From Actinocrispum wychmicini (GTDB lineage Bacteria; Actinomycetota; Actinomycetes; Mycobacteriales; Pseudonocardiaceae): 64,000 nucleotides of DNA. Below the pieces are notes generated by a model. That model had not been told where the DNA came from and did no database searches. It saw only the letters and a program-made list of their open reading frames with translations. The position numbers were made by a program, and so were the translations under genes. Shown one piece after another: positions 26,041-35,293 of this stretch; within the stretch, counting starts at the first letter, position 1, and each line of letters opens with the position of its first letter. The stretch covers positions 806,001 to 870,000 of the forward strand of contig NZ_SLWS01000003.1 in NCBI RefSeq assembly GCF_004345645.1, given 5' to 3'.

Positions 26041-26860
26041 ATTATATACTTTGACAGTTCTGGCAGATATGACGGAAAGAGTGGCTCCTCGCTCGCCACC
26101 GTGCCTCGTTCTCAGTCCGGGTTGAGTGTTCGGACGAATCTGGTTTCCGTGGCGGACTTTCCGAGCACATTGGGGACAGCGGCCCTACTACCGAGATCCT
26201 TACGTGCCCGGCACGCAGTCGCTTGGGCACGGCGTTCAGAGGGCGCTCCCGGTTGTCCGGCGTATGCAGTGAACGTGGCGGGGAAGGTGATGCCACCCCG
26301 CGTTCTGGACCATCCACCCTGTCGGCTGAGGTTATCACTGCCGAGTCTCGACGTGCGATTGTTGTCACTCGGCCAGCCCCGGAGTCTGTCGACTGGCCTC
26401 GGGCGGGTTCAGGTTGTCAACGGCCTGGAGCTGTTCGTTATAGGTTTTGGTGCACACGGTCCGGTTCCTGGAAACAGTTCTCTACTGCTTTGGGGTGCAT
26501 CTCTACCGGCTTGGGTTGCGACATCCGTATGACAATTTCGACTACCTGACATCACCCACACGTGTGTTTGCGGGAGAAATTTCTGCGGAACGTTGACAGC
26601 GGCTTTGCGCCGGAGGAGTGTGGTGCACCGGTCGACCCCGAACCAGCGCGCCGATTGGGGACATCAAGAAACAGCCGAACCGGTTTTGATTGCCAGCGAG
26701 GAAACTGGTGAATCATCCGACCGGCGTCCCCGAAGTGTCATGCCGCGTTGCGCCGACCGTCCCGCGGGCCACGGGCCCGAGAGGGCAAACCGAGCGTCCT
26801 GTCGCGTCGATTGCGGCTTCAGCCAAGAAGACCGCCGATGGGCCGCCGAGGAGGAAACCC
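26041..26860. other. Long gene-free stretch before the secreted propeller gene
   Basis: No convincing coding frame. Less GC-rich patches near 26038-26080 and 26540-26600. An in-frame extension upstream of 26861 exists but has no ribosome site. A TTGACA (26593-26598) is a possible -35 for the propeller gene, but no good -10 follows at standard spacing. Confidence 0.4.
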
Positions 26861-28369
26861 ATGATGGTGCAACAGGTTCAGGGCGGGCACAAAGCCCACG
26901 CGGACCGGCCGGGCCGGCGTTGGTCGCCACGGCGACTGGCGACGCTCGCAGCCGGTAGTGCGCTGGCCGCAGTGGTGTCGGTGGTGGCGGCCGTGCCCGC
27001 CCAGGCGGCATTCCCCGGCGACAACGGCAAGATCTACTTCGTGGAGTCCAGCACGATATTCTCGATGAATCCGGACGGTTCCGGGGTCACCACAGTCACC
27101 AGGGGGCTGAATTCCAGCGCCCCCCGGGTGTCCGCGGACGGGACCAAGGTCGCGTTCCTGAAGTACGCCGGAGGCCCCAACTTCCAGGTCCACACCATGA
27201 ACCCGGACGGCACCGGCGTCACCCAGCTCACGTCCGGCGCCGGGGCCGACGGTCGGTCGCTGGCCTGGTCCCCGGACGGCACCAAACTCGTCTACCGGCC
27301 CGGCGGGACGCTGACGGTCATCAACGCCGACGGCACCAACCCGGTCTCGCTGGGCGTGAACGGCTCCGAGCCCAACTGGTCCCCGGACGGCACCAAGATC
27401 GTCTACAACGCGTCGGGCGCGATCAACACCATCAACCCCGACGGCACCGGGCAGACCACACTGGCCAGCACCCCAGGCGTGACCTACTTCGCCCCGAACT
27501 GGTCCCCGGACAGCACCAAGATCACCTTCACGGCGTTCAGCTTCGACCCGTTGGGCAACCACGTGTTCACGATGAACGCCGACGGGAGCAACCAGACCAA
27601 CATCAGCACCGAAAACAACGACAGGGCGTCCGTGTGGTCCCCAGACGGCACCAAGATCCTCTTCGGGGACAACGACGGGCTGCTGGTGATGGACCCCGAC
27701 GGCACCAACCGCACGCGGATCCACACCAACACCATCGCCCCCGCCCAGAACGGTGACTGGGCCGCCATCCCGGCCCCGACACCCACAGTCACCGCCGTGA
27801 ACCCGGCCTCCGGCCCGACAACCGGCGGCACGATTGTGACGATCACCGGCACCAAGTTCACCGGCGCCACCGCCGTCGCCTTCGGCACCACAGCGGCGAC
27901 GTCGTTCACGGTCAACAGTGACACCAGCATCACCGCCACCGCACCCGCCGCCACGGCCGGACCGGTGGACGTCACCGTCACCACCTCCAGCGGAACCAGC
28001 GCCACCAACCCCGCCGATCGCTACACCTACACCTACGCCTTCACCGGGTTCTTCCCGCCGGTGGACAACCCGCCGGCGGTCAACACCCGCAACGCCGGCA
28101 GCACCGTCCCGGTCAAGTTCAGCCTCGGCGGCAACCAAGGACCAAGCATCTTCCCGCCCGGATCCCCGGCATCGCAGCAGTACGACTGCACCACCGGGAC
28201 TCCGATCGGCGCGCCGCAGGCCACCACCGGATCCCTGAACTACGACACCGGCAGTGGCCGCTACCAGTACACCTGGCGCACCGACGCGGCCTGGGCAGAC
28301 ACCTGCCGCCACCTGCAGGTCACCCTCACCGACGGCACCACCCACACCGCCGACTTCAAGTTCCACTAA
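26861..28369 (+). CDS. Secreted TolB-like beta-propeller with IPT and PxKF domains
   Basis: ATG 26861 follows GAGGAGG (26848-26854). The 502-residue protein has a long signal peptide (to VPAQA, about residue 48), then PD40/TolB-type repeats with SPDGTK and MNPDGT motifs (about 50-305), an IPT/TIG domain (TVTAVNPASGPTTGGTIVTI, about 310-390), and a C-terminal PxKF-type domain (VDNPPAVNTRNAGSTVPVKF, about 395-502) with two cysteines. No enzyme active site is visible. It is probably a surface or extracellular binding protein. A hairpin terminator follows. Confidence 0.88.
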   Translation: MMVQQVQGGHKAHADRPGRRWSPRRLATLAAGSALAAVVSVVAAVPAQAAFPGDNGKIYFVESSTIFSMNPDGSGVTTVTRGLNSSAPRVSADGTKVAFLKYAGGPNFQVHTMNPDGTGVTQLTSGAGADGRSLAWSPDGTKLVYRPGGTLTVINADGTNPVSLGVNGSEPNWSPDGTKIVYNASGAINTINPDGTGQTTLASTPGVTYFAPNWSPDSTKITFTAFSFDPLGNHVFTMNADGSNQTNISTENNDRASVWSPDGTKILFGDNDGLLVMDPDGTNRTRIHTNTIAPAQNGDWAAIPAPTPTVTAVNPASGPTTGGTIVTITGTKFTGATAVAFGTTAATSFTVNSDTSITATAPAATAGPVDVTVTTSSGTSATNPADRYTYTYAFTGFFPPVDNPPAVNTRNAGSTVPVKFSLGGNQGPSIFPPGSPASQQYDCTTGTPIGAPQATTGSLNYDTGSGRYQYTWRTDAAWADTCRHLQVTLTDGTTHTADFKFH

Positions 28370-28387
28370 CCACACAAGCACCAGCCC

Positions 28388-28426
28388 GCGGCGGCACCCA
28401 CTCGACCAACGAGAAGGTGCCGCCGC
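28388..28426 (+). terminator. Terminator hairpin after the propeller gene
   Basis: Bases 28388-28398 (GCGGCGGCACC) pair perfectly with 28416-28426, 17-base loop. It starts 18 bases after the stop and separates this plus-strand gene from the minus-strand transporter operon. Confidence 0.65.
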
Positions 28427-28552
28427 ACCGCCGGCATCGCGTCATGCGGTTCGGCGGGGCGGATGTGGGTGTGTACGTCGATCAGGCCGAAACAATCGGA
28501 GTGGTCGCGGGTCCCCTGGACGGCAGTGATGTGACCGTCGCGGATTGCCAAC

Positions 28553-29543
28553 TCAGGAATGGGCCACGCTCTGCTGTTCATATTGAAAGCACGCCGCCTG
28601 CTGATCGTCGGCGCCAATTTGGACCAGTTTCGGCATGGTCGTCGTGCAGATGTCCATTCGGTACGGGCAACGCGCTGTGAAGGGGCAACCAACGGGCGCG
28701 GAATGTCCGCTCGCGGCGTTGTCCGGCAGCGTGATGGTGCCTTCCCATTTCATGTCGATCCGCGGGATCGATGCGACGAGCTGTTGCACGTAGGGGTGAC
28801 GTGGCTGGGTGAGCACAGATGTACCCACGCCATGCTCGACGGTGTGGCCCTGGTACATCAGGAACGTCTCGTCGCTGATCTGATGCGCGGTGGCCAGGTC
28901 ATGGGTGATGTAGAGGAAGGAGATACCGTGCTCGTCACGCATTGTTCGCATGATCTGCAAGATCATCGAGCGGAGCGAGGCGTCGACCATGGAGACTGGC
29001 TCGTCGGCGACGATCAGTTCCGGTTTGAGTAGGTAGGCGCGGGCCATCATGATCCGCTGCCGCTGCCCGCCGCTGAGCTGATGGGGATACTTTGTGCAGC
29101 ACCTCCTCGCCGCTCAGCGACACGACCGCCAGTGCCTCCTCGACCAGCTCCGACCTGGCCGCCGATCCTTTCGCCAACCGGAAGTTGCGCAGCACGGTGT
29201 CGAACGTGTGACTCACCCGGTAGTACGGGTTGAAGGTTCCGTACGGGTCTTGGAACACCGCCTGGACCTGCCGGCGAAACTGCTTGCGATCGGCGCGGCT
29301 CAGGCGTGCGATGTCGTGCCCCTTGAAGGTGACGGTGCCTTCGGTCAGCGGCAGGAGTCCCAGAACCGCTGCGGCCAATGTGGACTTCCCGCTGCCGCTC
29401 TCGCCGGCGATCGTGACGATACGCGGCCGCCCGGCTGGGATCACGAGGGTGAAGTCCTTCAGTGCGGTGAGTTCGTCGCCGGAGCTCGACCGCCTCGGGT
29501 ACCGCTTGGTCGCCCCCGCGATGTCAAGGAGGGGATCAGCCAT
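28553..29543 (-). pseudogene. dppF: Oligopeptide ABC transporter ATPase (DppF/OppF type), frameshifted
   Basis: The 5' part (from GTG/ATG 29543) encodes MADPLLDIAGATKRYPR, a Walker A GESGSGKST and the Q-loop FQDPYGTFNP. The 3' part in another frame gives MMARAYLLKPELIVADEPVS (Walker B), the H-loop YITHDLATA and the OppF-type C-terminal CPFTARCPYRMDIC. The two meet at GEEVLHK / YPHQLSGGQRQR: removing one base near 29090 restores a continuous 329-codon gene with an intact signature. The start overlaps dppD. Either a fresh one-base insertion or a sequencing error; in the first case another ATPase must energise the importer. Confidence 0.85.
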
Positions 29544-30528
29544 CGTGAACCTCCTCCAGTGGTTCGTTGAAGTGGCAGTGCGAGAGATGGTCGTCGCCGA
29601 TGTGTACGGCCACAGGCGGCGTGTCCCGGCACAGGTCGGTCACCTCGGGGCAGCGGCCCTGGAAGATGCAACCGTTGGGCGGGTTGCGCAGATCGGGCAT
29701 CCGGCCCTCACCGGTGATGGTCGTCGTCGACCTGCCCAGAGCCGGGACAGCCTCGATCAGCTGCCGCGTATAGGGGTGCCCGGGGCGGGCGAAGACCTCC
29801 GTGGTCGGTCCGAACTCGACGATCCGGCCGGCGTACATCACCGCGACCCGATCGGCGAGTTGGGCCATCAGCCCGATGTCGTGTCCGATGAGGACGATCG
29901 ACACGCCAAGCTCTTCCTTGATACGCAGGAGAGTCTGCGCGACGACCCGCTGGACGATGACATCGAGAGCGCTCGTCGGCTCGTCCGCGATGATCAGTTG
30001 CGGACGCAGCGACACCGCCATGGCGATACACACCCGTTGCTTCATACCACCGCTGAGCTGGTGCGGGTACAAACCAAGGACCTCGGACGAAAGACCGACC
30101 GACGTCAGACACTCGCGCGTGCGTTCCGCCAGTTCACTCTTGGCGATTCTGGTGCGGCTGTGGGCGCGGATCACGTCGACGAGTTGGGCGCCAACCCGCA
30201 TCACCGGGTTCAGCGAGTTCTGTGCTCCCTGCGGGATGAACGCGACCGTCGACCACCTGGCGCGCCGCAGTTGCTCGCCGCTCAACGCGAGGAGGTCGAC
30301 CCCGTCGAGCAGTGCCGTGCCGGCGTGCACCCGACCAGGGGGCTGCACCAACCGCAGCAGTGCCATGGCCGTCGTCGTCTTGCCACAGCCAGACTCGCCG
30401 ATGAGCCCCACCAACTCGCCTGGCCGTACATCGAAGTCGATGCCACTGACCGCTTGTACGGACCCGCGGGCGGTGTGGTAGCGGACATCCAGGCTCCGCA
30501 CCTGCAGGCGCGGCGCGACGGGGCTCAT
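29536..30528 (-). CDS. dppD: Oligopeptide ABC transporter ATPase (DppD/OppD type)
   Basis: A 330-residue protein from ATG 30528 with GGAGGG upstream; the frame is open further upstream but that is shadow sequence. It has Walker A GESGCGKTT (about 42-50), signature LSGGMKQR (about 168-175), Walker B IIADEPTSALD and H-loop IGHDIG, and the C-terminal CIFQGRCPEVTDLC cysteine motif of peptide-transporter ATPases that can bind an iron-sulfur cluster. ATGA overlap couples it to the permease gene dppC upstream and its own 3' end overlaps dppF. It energises uptake at the inner face of the membrane. Confidence 0.93.
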   Translation of the reverse strand: MSPVAPRLQVRSLDVRYHTARGSVQAVSGIDFDVRPGELVGLIGESGCGKTTTAMALLRLVQPPGRVHAGTALLDGVDLLALSGEQLRRARWSTVAFIPQGAQNSLNPVMRVGAQLVDVIRAHSRTRIAKSELAERTRECLTSVGLSSEVLGLYPHQLSGGMKQRVCIAMAVSLRPQLIIADEPTSALDVIVQRVVAQTLLRIKEELGVSIVLIGHDIGLMAQLADRVAVMYAGRIVEFGPTTEVFARPGHPYTRQLIEAVPALGRSTTTITGEGRMPDLRNPPNGCIFQGRCPEVTDLCRDTPPVAVHIGDDHLSHCHFNEPLEEVHDG

Positions 30529-31478
30529 GAAGCCCTCCGCAGTCGCGGGTTGGCGACCCGGTCGAGGCCGAGCATCACCGCGAGCAGCGCCAGGAAGATC
30601 ACCATCAGCGTGACGACCGGCGTTCCCCACCACCACCACATGCCCCGGAAGATGCCCGACCCCTGCAGCGCGTTGGAGATCATCGACCCAAGGCTTGGGT
30701 ACCGGGACGACGCGAGCCCGAGTGCCTCCAGCCCGGTCACCGCCAGAATGACGCCCGACACCGTCTGGGCGAAGGTGGCCGCGATGTAGGGCAGCATGTT
30801 CGGCAGCATTTCCCGGAACATGATGCCGATCGAGGACGTGCCGGACAGCCGCGCCAGCGACACGTATCCCCGTTCCCGCAACGTGAGTACCTGGGCTCGC
30901 AACACCCGAGTCGGGATCGGCCACGCGAACAGGGCCATGACCAGTCCCAGGCCGAGCACACCGAGGTTGGTCACGTAGCTGGCGACCACGACGAGCACGG
31001 CCAGCCCGGGGATCGAAATACCGACATCTGTGATCGTCCCGATCACCGTGTCCACCCAGCCACGCAGCAACCCCGCGGTGAAGCCGAGCACGATGCCCAG
31101 CGCCACCCCTATGCCGGCACCGATCAGGCCGACGTCGAGCGTGCGCGGGACGCCGACGACGATGCTGGCGAGGATGTCGCGTCCCTGCCCGTCCGTGCCC
31201 AGTGGATGCCCTCCGGAATTGGCTGTGAACCCCTGCACGGCGTCCGCCGTCATGCCTGTGGGCACCATGCCGACCGGTGCCGCACCGACCAGCGCGTCCT
31301 CCGGGTTCACCAGAAGCGGCCCGAACCACTGCATCAGGAACAGCACCACGAGCACGCCAAGGCCGATGAGCAGCGCGCGGTTCAGCCACGGATTGTCCCC
31401 ACGCGGCCGTCGACCCGGCTCGACGCGCGGCGCGGCGGCCGGATCGAGCGCCGGTCCGCCCGAGGTGGATGCCACCAT
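30525..31478 (-). CDS. dppC: Oligopeptide ABC transporter permease (DppC type)
   Basis: The 317-residue integral membrane protein starts at ATG 31478, seven bases after dppB stops. An N-terminal helix (ALLIGLGVLVVLFLMQWFGP) is followed by the periplasmic HPLGTDGQGRDILASIVVG block that is a hallmark of DppC/OppC permeases, then five helices, with the EAA-type cytoplasmic loop RERGYVSLARLSGTSSIGIM. A long Ser/Pro/Arg N-terminal tail (about 30 residues) precedes the first helix. Confidence 0.92.
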   Translation of the reverse strand: MVASTSGGPALDPAAAPRVEPGRRPRGDNPWLNRALLIGLGVLVVLFLMQWFGPLLVNPEDALVGAAPVGMVPTGMTADAVQGFTANSGGHPLGTDGQGRDILASIVVGVPRTLDVGLIGAGIGVALGIVLGFTAGLLRGWVDTVIGTITDVGISIPGLAVLVVVASYVTNLGVLGLGLVMALFAWPIPTRVLRAQVLTLRERGYVSLARLSGTSSIGIMFREMLPNMLPYIAATFAQTVSGVILAVTGLEALGLASSRYPSLGSMISNALQGSGIFRGMWWWWGTPVVTLMVIFLALLAVMLGLDRVANPRLRRAS

Positions 31479-31485
31479 CGTCTTC

Positions 31486-32496
31486 TCACTTTCGCGTGTA
31501 GGAGATGCGCGGGTCGAGGAAGGGATAGACAAGGTCCAGCACGAAGGTGGACATCGCAACCCCGAGGATCAGCAGGTAGGCGATTCCCTCGATGAGCGAG
31601 TAGTCGTTGGCGAGAACCGCCTGGAACAACATGTTCCCCAGGCCGGGATAGGCGAACACGGTCTCCACGACCACCACACCGGCGGCCACTGTGCCCAGCG
31701 CCAAGCCGAGCGACGTCGCCTGGGGCAGGATCGCGGCGCGAACACCGTAGTGGAGGAAGATCGACCGGGAACGCAGGCCCTTCGCCTCCGCGAGCACCAT
31801 GTGGTCCTCGGCCGCGGTGGTGATCATCATGCCCCGCATCCCGAACGCCCACCCGCCCATCTGGACCAACACGACGGACAGCAGGGGCAGCACGGAGTGG
31901 CGGAGCACGCTGCCGATGAACGGCATGTTGAATCCGGCCACGACATCGGAATCGTAGGCTCCGGCGAACGGGAGAACCGGCCACAGTTGCGCGAAGAAGA
32001 ACAGCAGAACGATGCCCACCATGAACGACGGCAGCGAGGAGAAGACCAGGAAGGAGCCCAGCACCCGGCGAACCCAACGTGGTGTCCGCGCCCAGCCGAG
32101 CAGCGCGCCGATCGTGGTCCCCAGGACGAACGAGATCAGAGTGGCGGCGATGACCAGGCCGAACGTCCATGGGGCCGCAGTGGAGACCATGCTGCCGACC
32201 GTCGTCGGAAATTGCGACAACGATCTCCCGAAGTCAAAGGTGATCGAGTTTCGCAGATAGTCGAGGTACTGGACCAGGACCGGCTTGTGGAGGCCGAACC
32301 GCTCGGCGTAGCTGTTGGCGATCGCGGCGACGTCCGCGCCACCACCGCCGCTGGTCAGCAGACGTCCGAGGATTGCCTCTGTCGGGCTGCTCGCGCCAAG
32401 CCTGGGTATGGCGAACATGAGGGTCAGGCTGATCCACACGGTGAGTACGAGCCGCACGGCGCGGCCGCCCACATACCTAGCGCTCAACCGCGGCAT
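31486..32496 (-). CDS. dppB: Oligopeptide ABC transporter permease (DppB type)
   Basis: ATG 32496 follows GAGGAG, giving 336 residues. The first helix (RLVLTVWISLTLMFAIPRLG), a large extracytoplasmic loop (LGRLLTSGGG...YAERFGLHKPVLVQYLDYLR) and five more helices fit DppB. The EAA loop reads TAAEDHMVLAEAKGLRSRSI. Between this gene and dppA lies a GC-rich hairpin that could lower permease expression relative to the binding protein. Confidence 0.92.
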   Translation of the reverse strand: MPRLSARYVGGRAVRLVLTVWISLTLMFAIPRLGASSPTEAILGRLLTSGGGGADVAAIANSYAERFGLHKPVLVQYLDYLRNSITFDFGRSLSQFPTTVGSMVSTAAPWTFGLVIAATLISFVLGTTIGALLGWARTPRWVRRVLGSFLVFSSLPSFMVGIVLLFFFAQLWPVLPFAGAYDSDVVAGFNMPFIGSVLRHSVLPLLSVVLVQMGGWAFGMRGMMITTAAEDHMVLAEAKGLRSRSIFLHYGVRAAILPQATSLGLALGTVAAGVVVVETVFAYPGLGNMLFQAVLANDYSLIEGIAYLLILGVAMSTFVLDLVYPFLDPRISYTRK

Positions 32497-32574
32497 CGTG
32501 GCTCCTCGGACCTTTCTGGCGCAACCCGTCGCAACAGGGGTGGCTCCGGTGTGGAACAAGACGACAGAGTGTTA

Positions 32575-32616
32575 CCCGCGCGGCGGGAAGGCGCATCTCG
32601 CCCGCCCGCCGCGGGG
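32575..32616 (-). terminator. GC-rich hairpin between dppA and dppB
   Basis: CGGCGGG (32581-32587) pairs with CCCGCCG (32605-32611), extended by flanking CCCG/CGGG pairs. It lies 12 bases downstream of the dppA stop. Such intercistronic hairpins usually leave the binding protein in excess over the membrane parts; that role is inferred. Confidence 0.5.
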
Positions 32617-32627
32617 TGTCGGTCCCG

Positions 32628-34403
32628 TCAGTGGGCGGGCTTCAGGCGGTGCAGGACCAGCTGCAGCGACGGGTCCAGGTAGTAGCCCCAGTTGTAGAAG
32701 TCGTCGGACAACGGCCAGCCGGTCCAGTGCTTCGTACTCACCGGGTTGATCTGGTAGTTGTACAGCAGCGGCACCGACGGCAGGTCCTGGTAGAAATACG
32801 GGATCGCCTCCTGGAACAGCTCGTCGACTTTCGGGTCGTCGGGCGAAAGCTGGGCGATCTGGTCGACATAGCCACCGTATTTCTTGGCATTCTCGGTATT
32901 CCAGCGGAACGGGTTGGAATAGAACGAGGCGACATTCTTCCCCGCTGGCGCGTCATGGCTGACGTTCAGCGAGTCAAGCGATGGCAAAATCCCGACGACA
33001 GTTCCGCATGTCCCAAAGAACAGGTTGGCCTTGAAGTCACCGGAAAGCTCGGCGCGAACGAAGTTCGAGACCGTCTTCTTGTCCTGGCTGGCATCGATAC
33101 CAGCCCGCCGGAGCTGCTCGACCACAGCGGCGGTCACCGCGTTCTTCGGCGCGGAGTCGAAATTGGTGACGACCAGCGACAGTGGTGTCCCGTTCTTCTG
33201 ATAGATACCGTCGCCGTTCTTCTGGTAACCCGCGGCCTGGAACATCTCGGCCGCCTTCCGCTGGTCGAAGGTGGCGACCTGCTGGGCCAGCGCGGCGCCT
33301 TGACCCTTGAGCCCGTCGATCGCCTTGTTGGGAATGGGGTAATCCGAGAAGATCGACGAGTTGATCTTCGATGCGCCCTGGAAGGCAGTGTCGATCAGGC
33401 CCTTGCGGTCGATCGCGTAGCTGACCGCCCAGCGCAGCGCCGGATCGTTCCACGGCGCCGTGGTCGTGTTGAAATCCAGCGAGTATCCACACACGTCGGG
33501 TGCCCCGTATGGAGCCGTGTCCTGCCATGCGTGGATCTGCGGGTCGCGAGCGCGCAGGGACAGGAAGGTGCCCGTGGAGATCTGCTCGGCTTGGTCGAGT
33601 TCACCGTTCGCCAAGGCGGCGGCACGGTTGGACTCGGTGCCCAGAGCGGTCCATTTCAACGTCGTGGGAGCAGGCAGCGACATGAAGCCGGCGTTGACGC
33701 CCCACCAGTTGTCCAGCCGGGTGTAGGTGAAGGTGTTCGGCGTGACGCCGCTGAGCTTGTACGGTCCGGTACCGACCGGCCAGCCCTTGCCCAGGTCGAA
33801 GTTGTTGAAGGTCTTCGGATCAGCCTGCTGCGCCCAGATGTGCTTGGGCAGGATGATGACCGCCTGACCAGCCACCGCCGTCCCGAACAGGTTCGCGTCC
33901 AGGCGCGGGTCGGGATGAGCCACCTTCAGGCTGACGGTCAGTGGATCGGTGGCTGACACCGCGGCGAGGTTGGACACCGCCGCGACTCCGCTGTCGCCGA
34001 GTTTGCCGGCCTTGATCGCGTCAAGGGTGTACACCACGTCGTCGGCGGTGAAGTCCTGACCGTCGGACCATTTGACCCCGGGATGCAGCTTGAGCAGCCA
34101 GTCGGTGTAGGTGGGATCACTGGTCATCGACAGGCCCAGCCATGGCTGCAGCTTGCCGGTCCTGACGTCGCTGATGAACAACGGCTCGTAAACCGACTGG
34201 ATCAGACCATTGTTGCCGTTACGCGAATACGGGCTGAATTGGGTGGTGGATTCAGGCATTCCTGAATCCATGTCGAAGACAACCGTACCGGCGCGTTGGC
34301 TGTCCAACGGTCCCGAGCCGGACCCGCCGGTGCATCCGCCGGCGGCAATTGCCGTCACGAGCATAGCGGCGACCAGCCCGCTGATGACCCTTCGTTGTGC
34401 CAT
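32628..34403 (-). CDS. dppA: Extracytoplasmic solute-binding lipoprotein (SBP family 5, peptide type)
   Basis: ATG 34403 is seven bases after GAGGA. The 591-residue product has a lipoprotein signal (VISGLVAAMLVTAIAAGGC, Cys about residue 24), then the family 5 pattern: YEPLFISDVRTGKLQPWLGL, LLKLHPGVKWSDGQDFTADD, VGTGPYKLSG, LRWAVSYAIDRKGLIDTAF. It binds the substrate outside the membrane and hands it to DppBC. Family members bind peptides but also opines, nickel chelates and aromatic-sugar compounds. As the first gene of the importer operon it carries a promoter with both conserved island elements. Confidence 0.92.
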   Translation of the reverse strand: MAQRRVISGLVAAMLVTAIAAGGCTGGSGSGPLDSQRAGTVVFDMDSGMPESTTQFSPYSRNGNNGLIQSVYEPLFISDVRTGKLQPWLGLSMTSDPTYTDWLLKLHPGVKWSDGQDFTADDVVYTLDAIKAGKLGDSGVAAVSNLAAVSATDPLTVSLKVAHPDPRLDANLFGTAVAGQAVIILPKHIWAQQADPKTFNNFDLGKGWPVGTGPYKLSGVTPNTFTYTRLDNWWGVNAGFMSLPAPTTLKWTALGTESNRAAALANGELDQAEQISTGTFLSLRARDPQIHAWQDTAPYGAPDVCGYSLDFNTTTAPWNDPALRWAVSYAIDRKGLIDTAFQGASKINSSIFSDYPIPNKAIDGLKGQGAALAQQVATFDQRKAAEMFQAAGYQKNGDGIYQKNGTPLSLVVTNFDSAPKNAVTAAVVEQLRRAGIDASQDKKTVSNFVRAELSGDFKANLFFGTCGTVVGILPSLDSLNVSHDAPAGKNVASFYSNPFRWNTENAKKYGGYVDQIAQLSPDDPKVDELFQEAIPYFYQDLPSVPLLYNYQINPVSTKHWTGWPLSDDFYNWGYYLDPSLQLVLHRLKPAH

Positions 34404-34543
34404 GGCCAAGTCCTCACTCTATCGGGATTTGTCACCCGGAAGCGTGCCCAGGGTCGCGCCTCGATCGCCGATTTGCCGAACGCCGGAATCTCACCGGCAG
34501 CCGGAATACTTTGTGCTCGTGTGACCCAGCACCCGTTCACCAG

Positions 34544-34612
34544 AATTTTGATGACGGTGAAACTGTCACGATGGACCACCACTGTCAAACATCGAGGTCC
34601 GCTCACCGAACC
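34544..34612 (-). promoter_or_regulatory. dppA promoter with both island operator elements
   Basis: Read on the minus strand: GGTTCGGTGAGCGGACC (34612-34596), a 7-base gap, -35 TTGACA (34588-34583), 17 bases, -10-like CAGTTT (34565-34560), and TTCACCGTCATCAAAATT (34561-34544) covering the -10 end and expected start. The first element sits where an activator binds and the second where a repressor binds. The same arrangement with identical spacing occurs at 44344-44412. Confidence 0.75.
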
Positions 34613-34630
34613 CGGGGCACGCCGACACCG

Positions 34631-35272
34631 CTACAGTGAGGGTGGCGTGATCGCGGTGACGATGAGGACATCGACATCACCGATGTTGCGACTGCGATGC
34701 GGATGCTTGCTCAACTGGTAGATCGCGTCGCCGGGTCCCAGCTCGTAGTACTCCTCCTCCCCCGCGGGACCGACCCACACCCCCACCCGGCCCTGGATCA
34801 CCAACCCGCACTCCTCACCCTCATGGGACAACGGCTCCGGCCCCGTGTCCTGTCCGACCGGGATGACCACCCACATCATCTGCAACGCCCGGCCGAGATC
34901 CGGCGTCAGCAGCTCGTTGTGGATCCCGGAACCGGGATAGATGATCGTCTTCCGCCGGTCGGCCCGCACCACCTCGGCATAGCGGGCACTCTGCTCCAGC
35001 CGCCCAGCGGCCCGCCCCCACCCGGAGGACCCAGGATCGCCGTCAGCCAACAGATCCGCCATCGACAACCCGAACGCCTCGGCGAGGTTGTGCAGTGTCC
35101 CCACCGACGGCCGAGCCAAATCCCGCTCAAGCTGACTCAGGAAGGACACCGAAATACCACACTGAGCCGCCAACTCGCGCAACGTCAACTTCCGGGCCTT
35201 GCGTTCATGCCTGATCCGGGCCCCCACCGAAGGCTCCTTGGGCATCTGATGCTGTCCGCCAGTCACGGTCAT
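34631..35272 (-). CDS. XRE-cupin transcriptional regulator
   Basis: A 213-residue protein: XRE helix-turn-helix at about residues 17-72 (LTLRELAAQCGISVSFLSQL) and a C-terminal cupin (about 110-205) with PLSHEGEECGLVIQGRVGVW and LGPGDAIYQLSKHPHRSRNI. His and Glu in the cupin could bind a metal or small ligand. Proteins of this PuuR-like class usually repress catabolic genes and sense a pathway intermediate. Located between the aminopeptidase and the importer operon, it is the best candidate to bind the TTCACCGTCATCAAAATT-type element found in the flanking promoters (inference). Confidence 0.88.
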   Translation of the reverse strand: MTVTGGQHQMPKEPSVGARIRHERKARKLTLRELAAQCGISVSFLSQLERDLARPSVGTLHNLAEAFGLSMADLLADGDPGSSGWGRAAGRLEQSARYAEVVRADRRKTIIYPGSGIHNELLTPDLGRALQMMWVVIPVGQDTGPEPLSHEGEECGLVIQGRVGVWVGPAGEEEYYELGPGDAIYQLSKHPHRSRNIGDVDVLIVTAITPPSL

Positions 35273-35293
35273 GGTGATACCACCTGAGGTTGT

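Noticed and set aside
26819..28381. 520-codon minus-strand open frame opposite the secreted propeller gene
   Set aside because: Val/Gly/Arg repeats mirror the propeller repeats; the plus frame has a signal peptide and ribosome site.
29536..31389. Long upstream extension of the dppD frame
   Set aside because: The upstream part is antisense-quality sequence over dppC; ATG 30528 with GGAGGG and an ATGA overlap is the real start.
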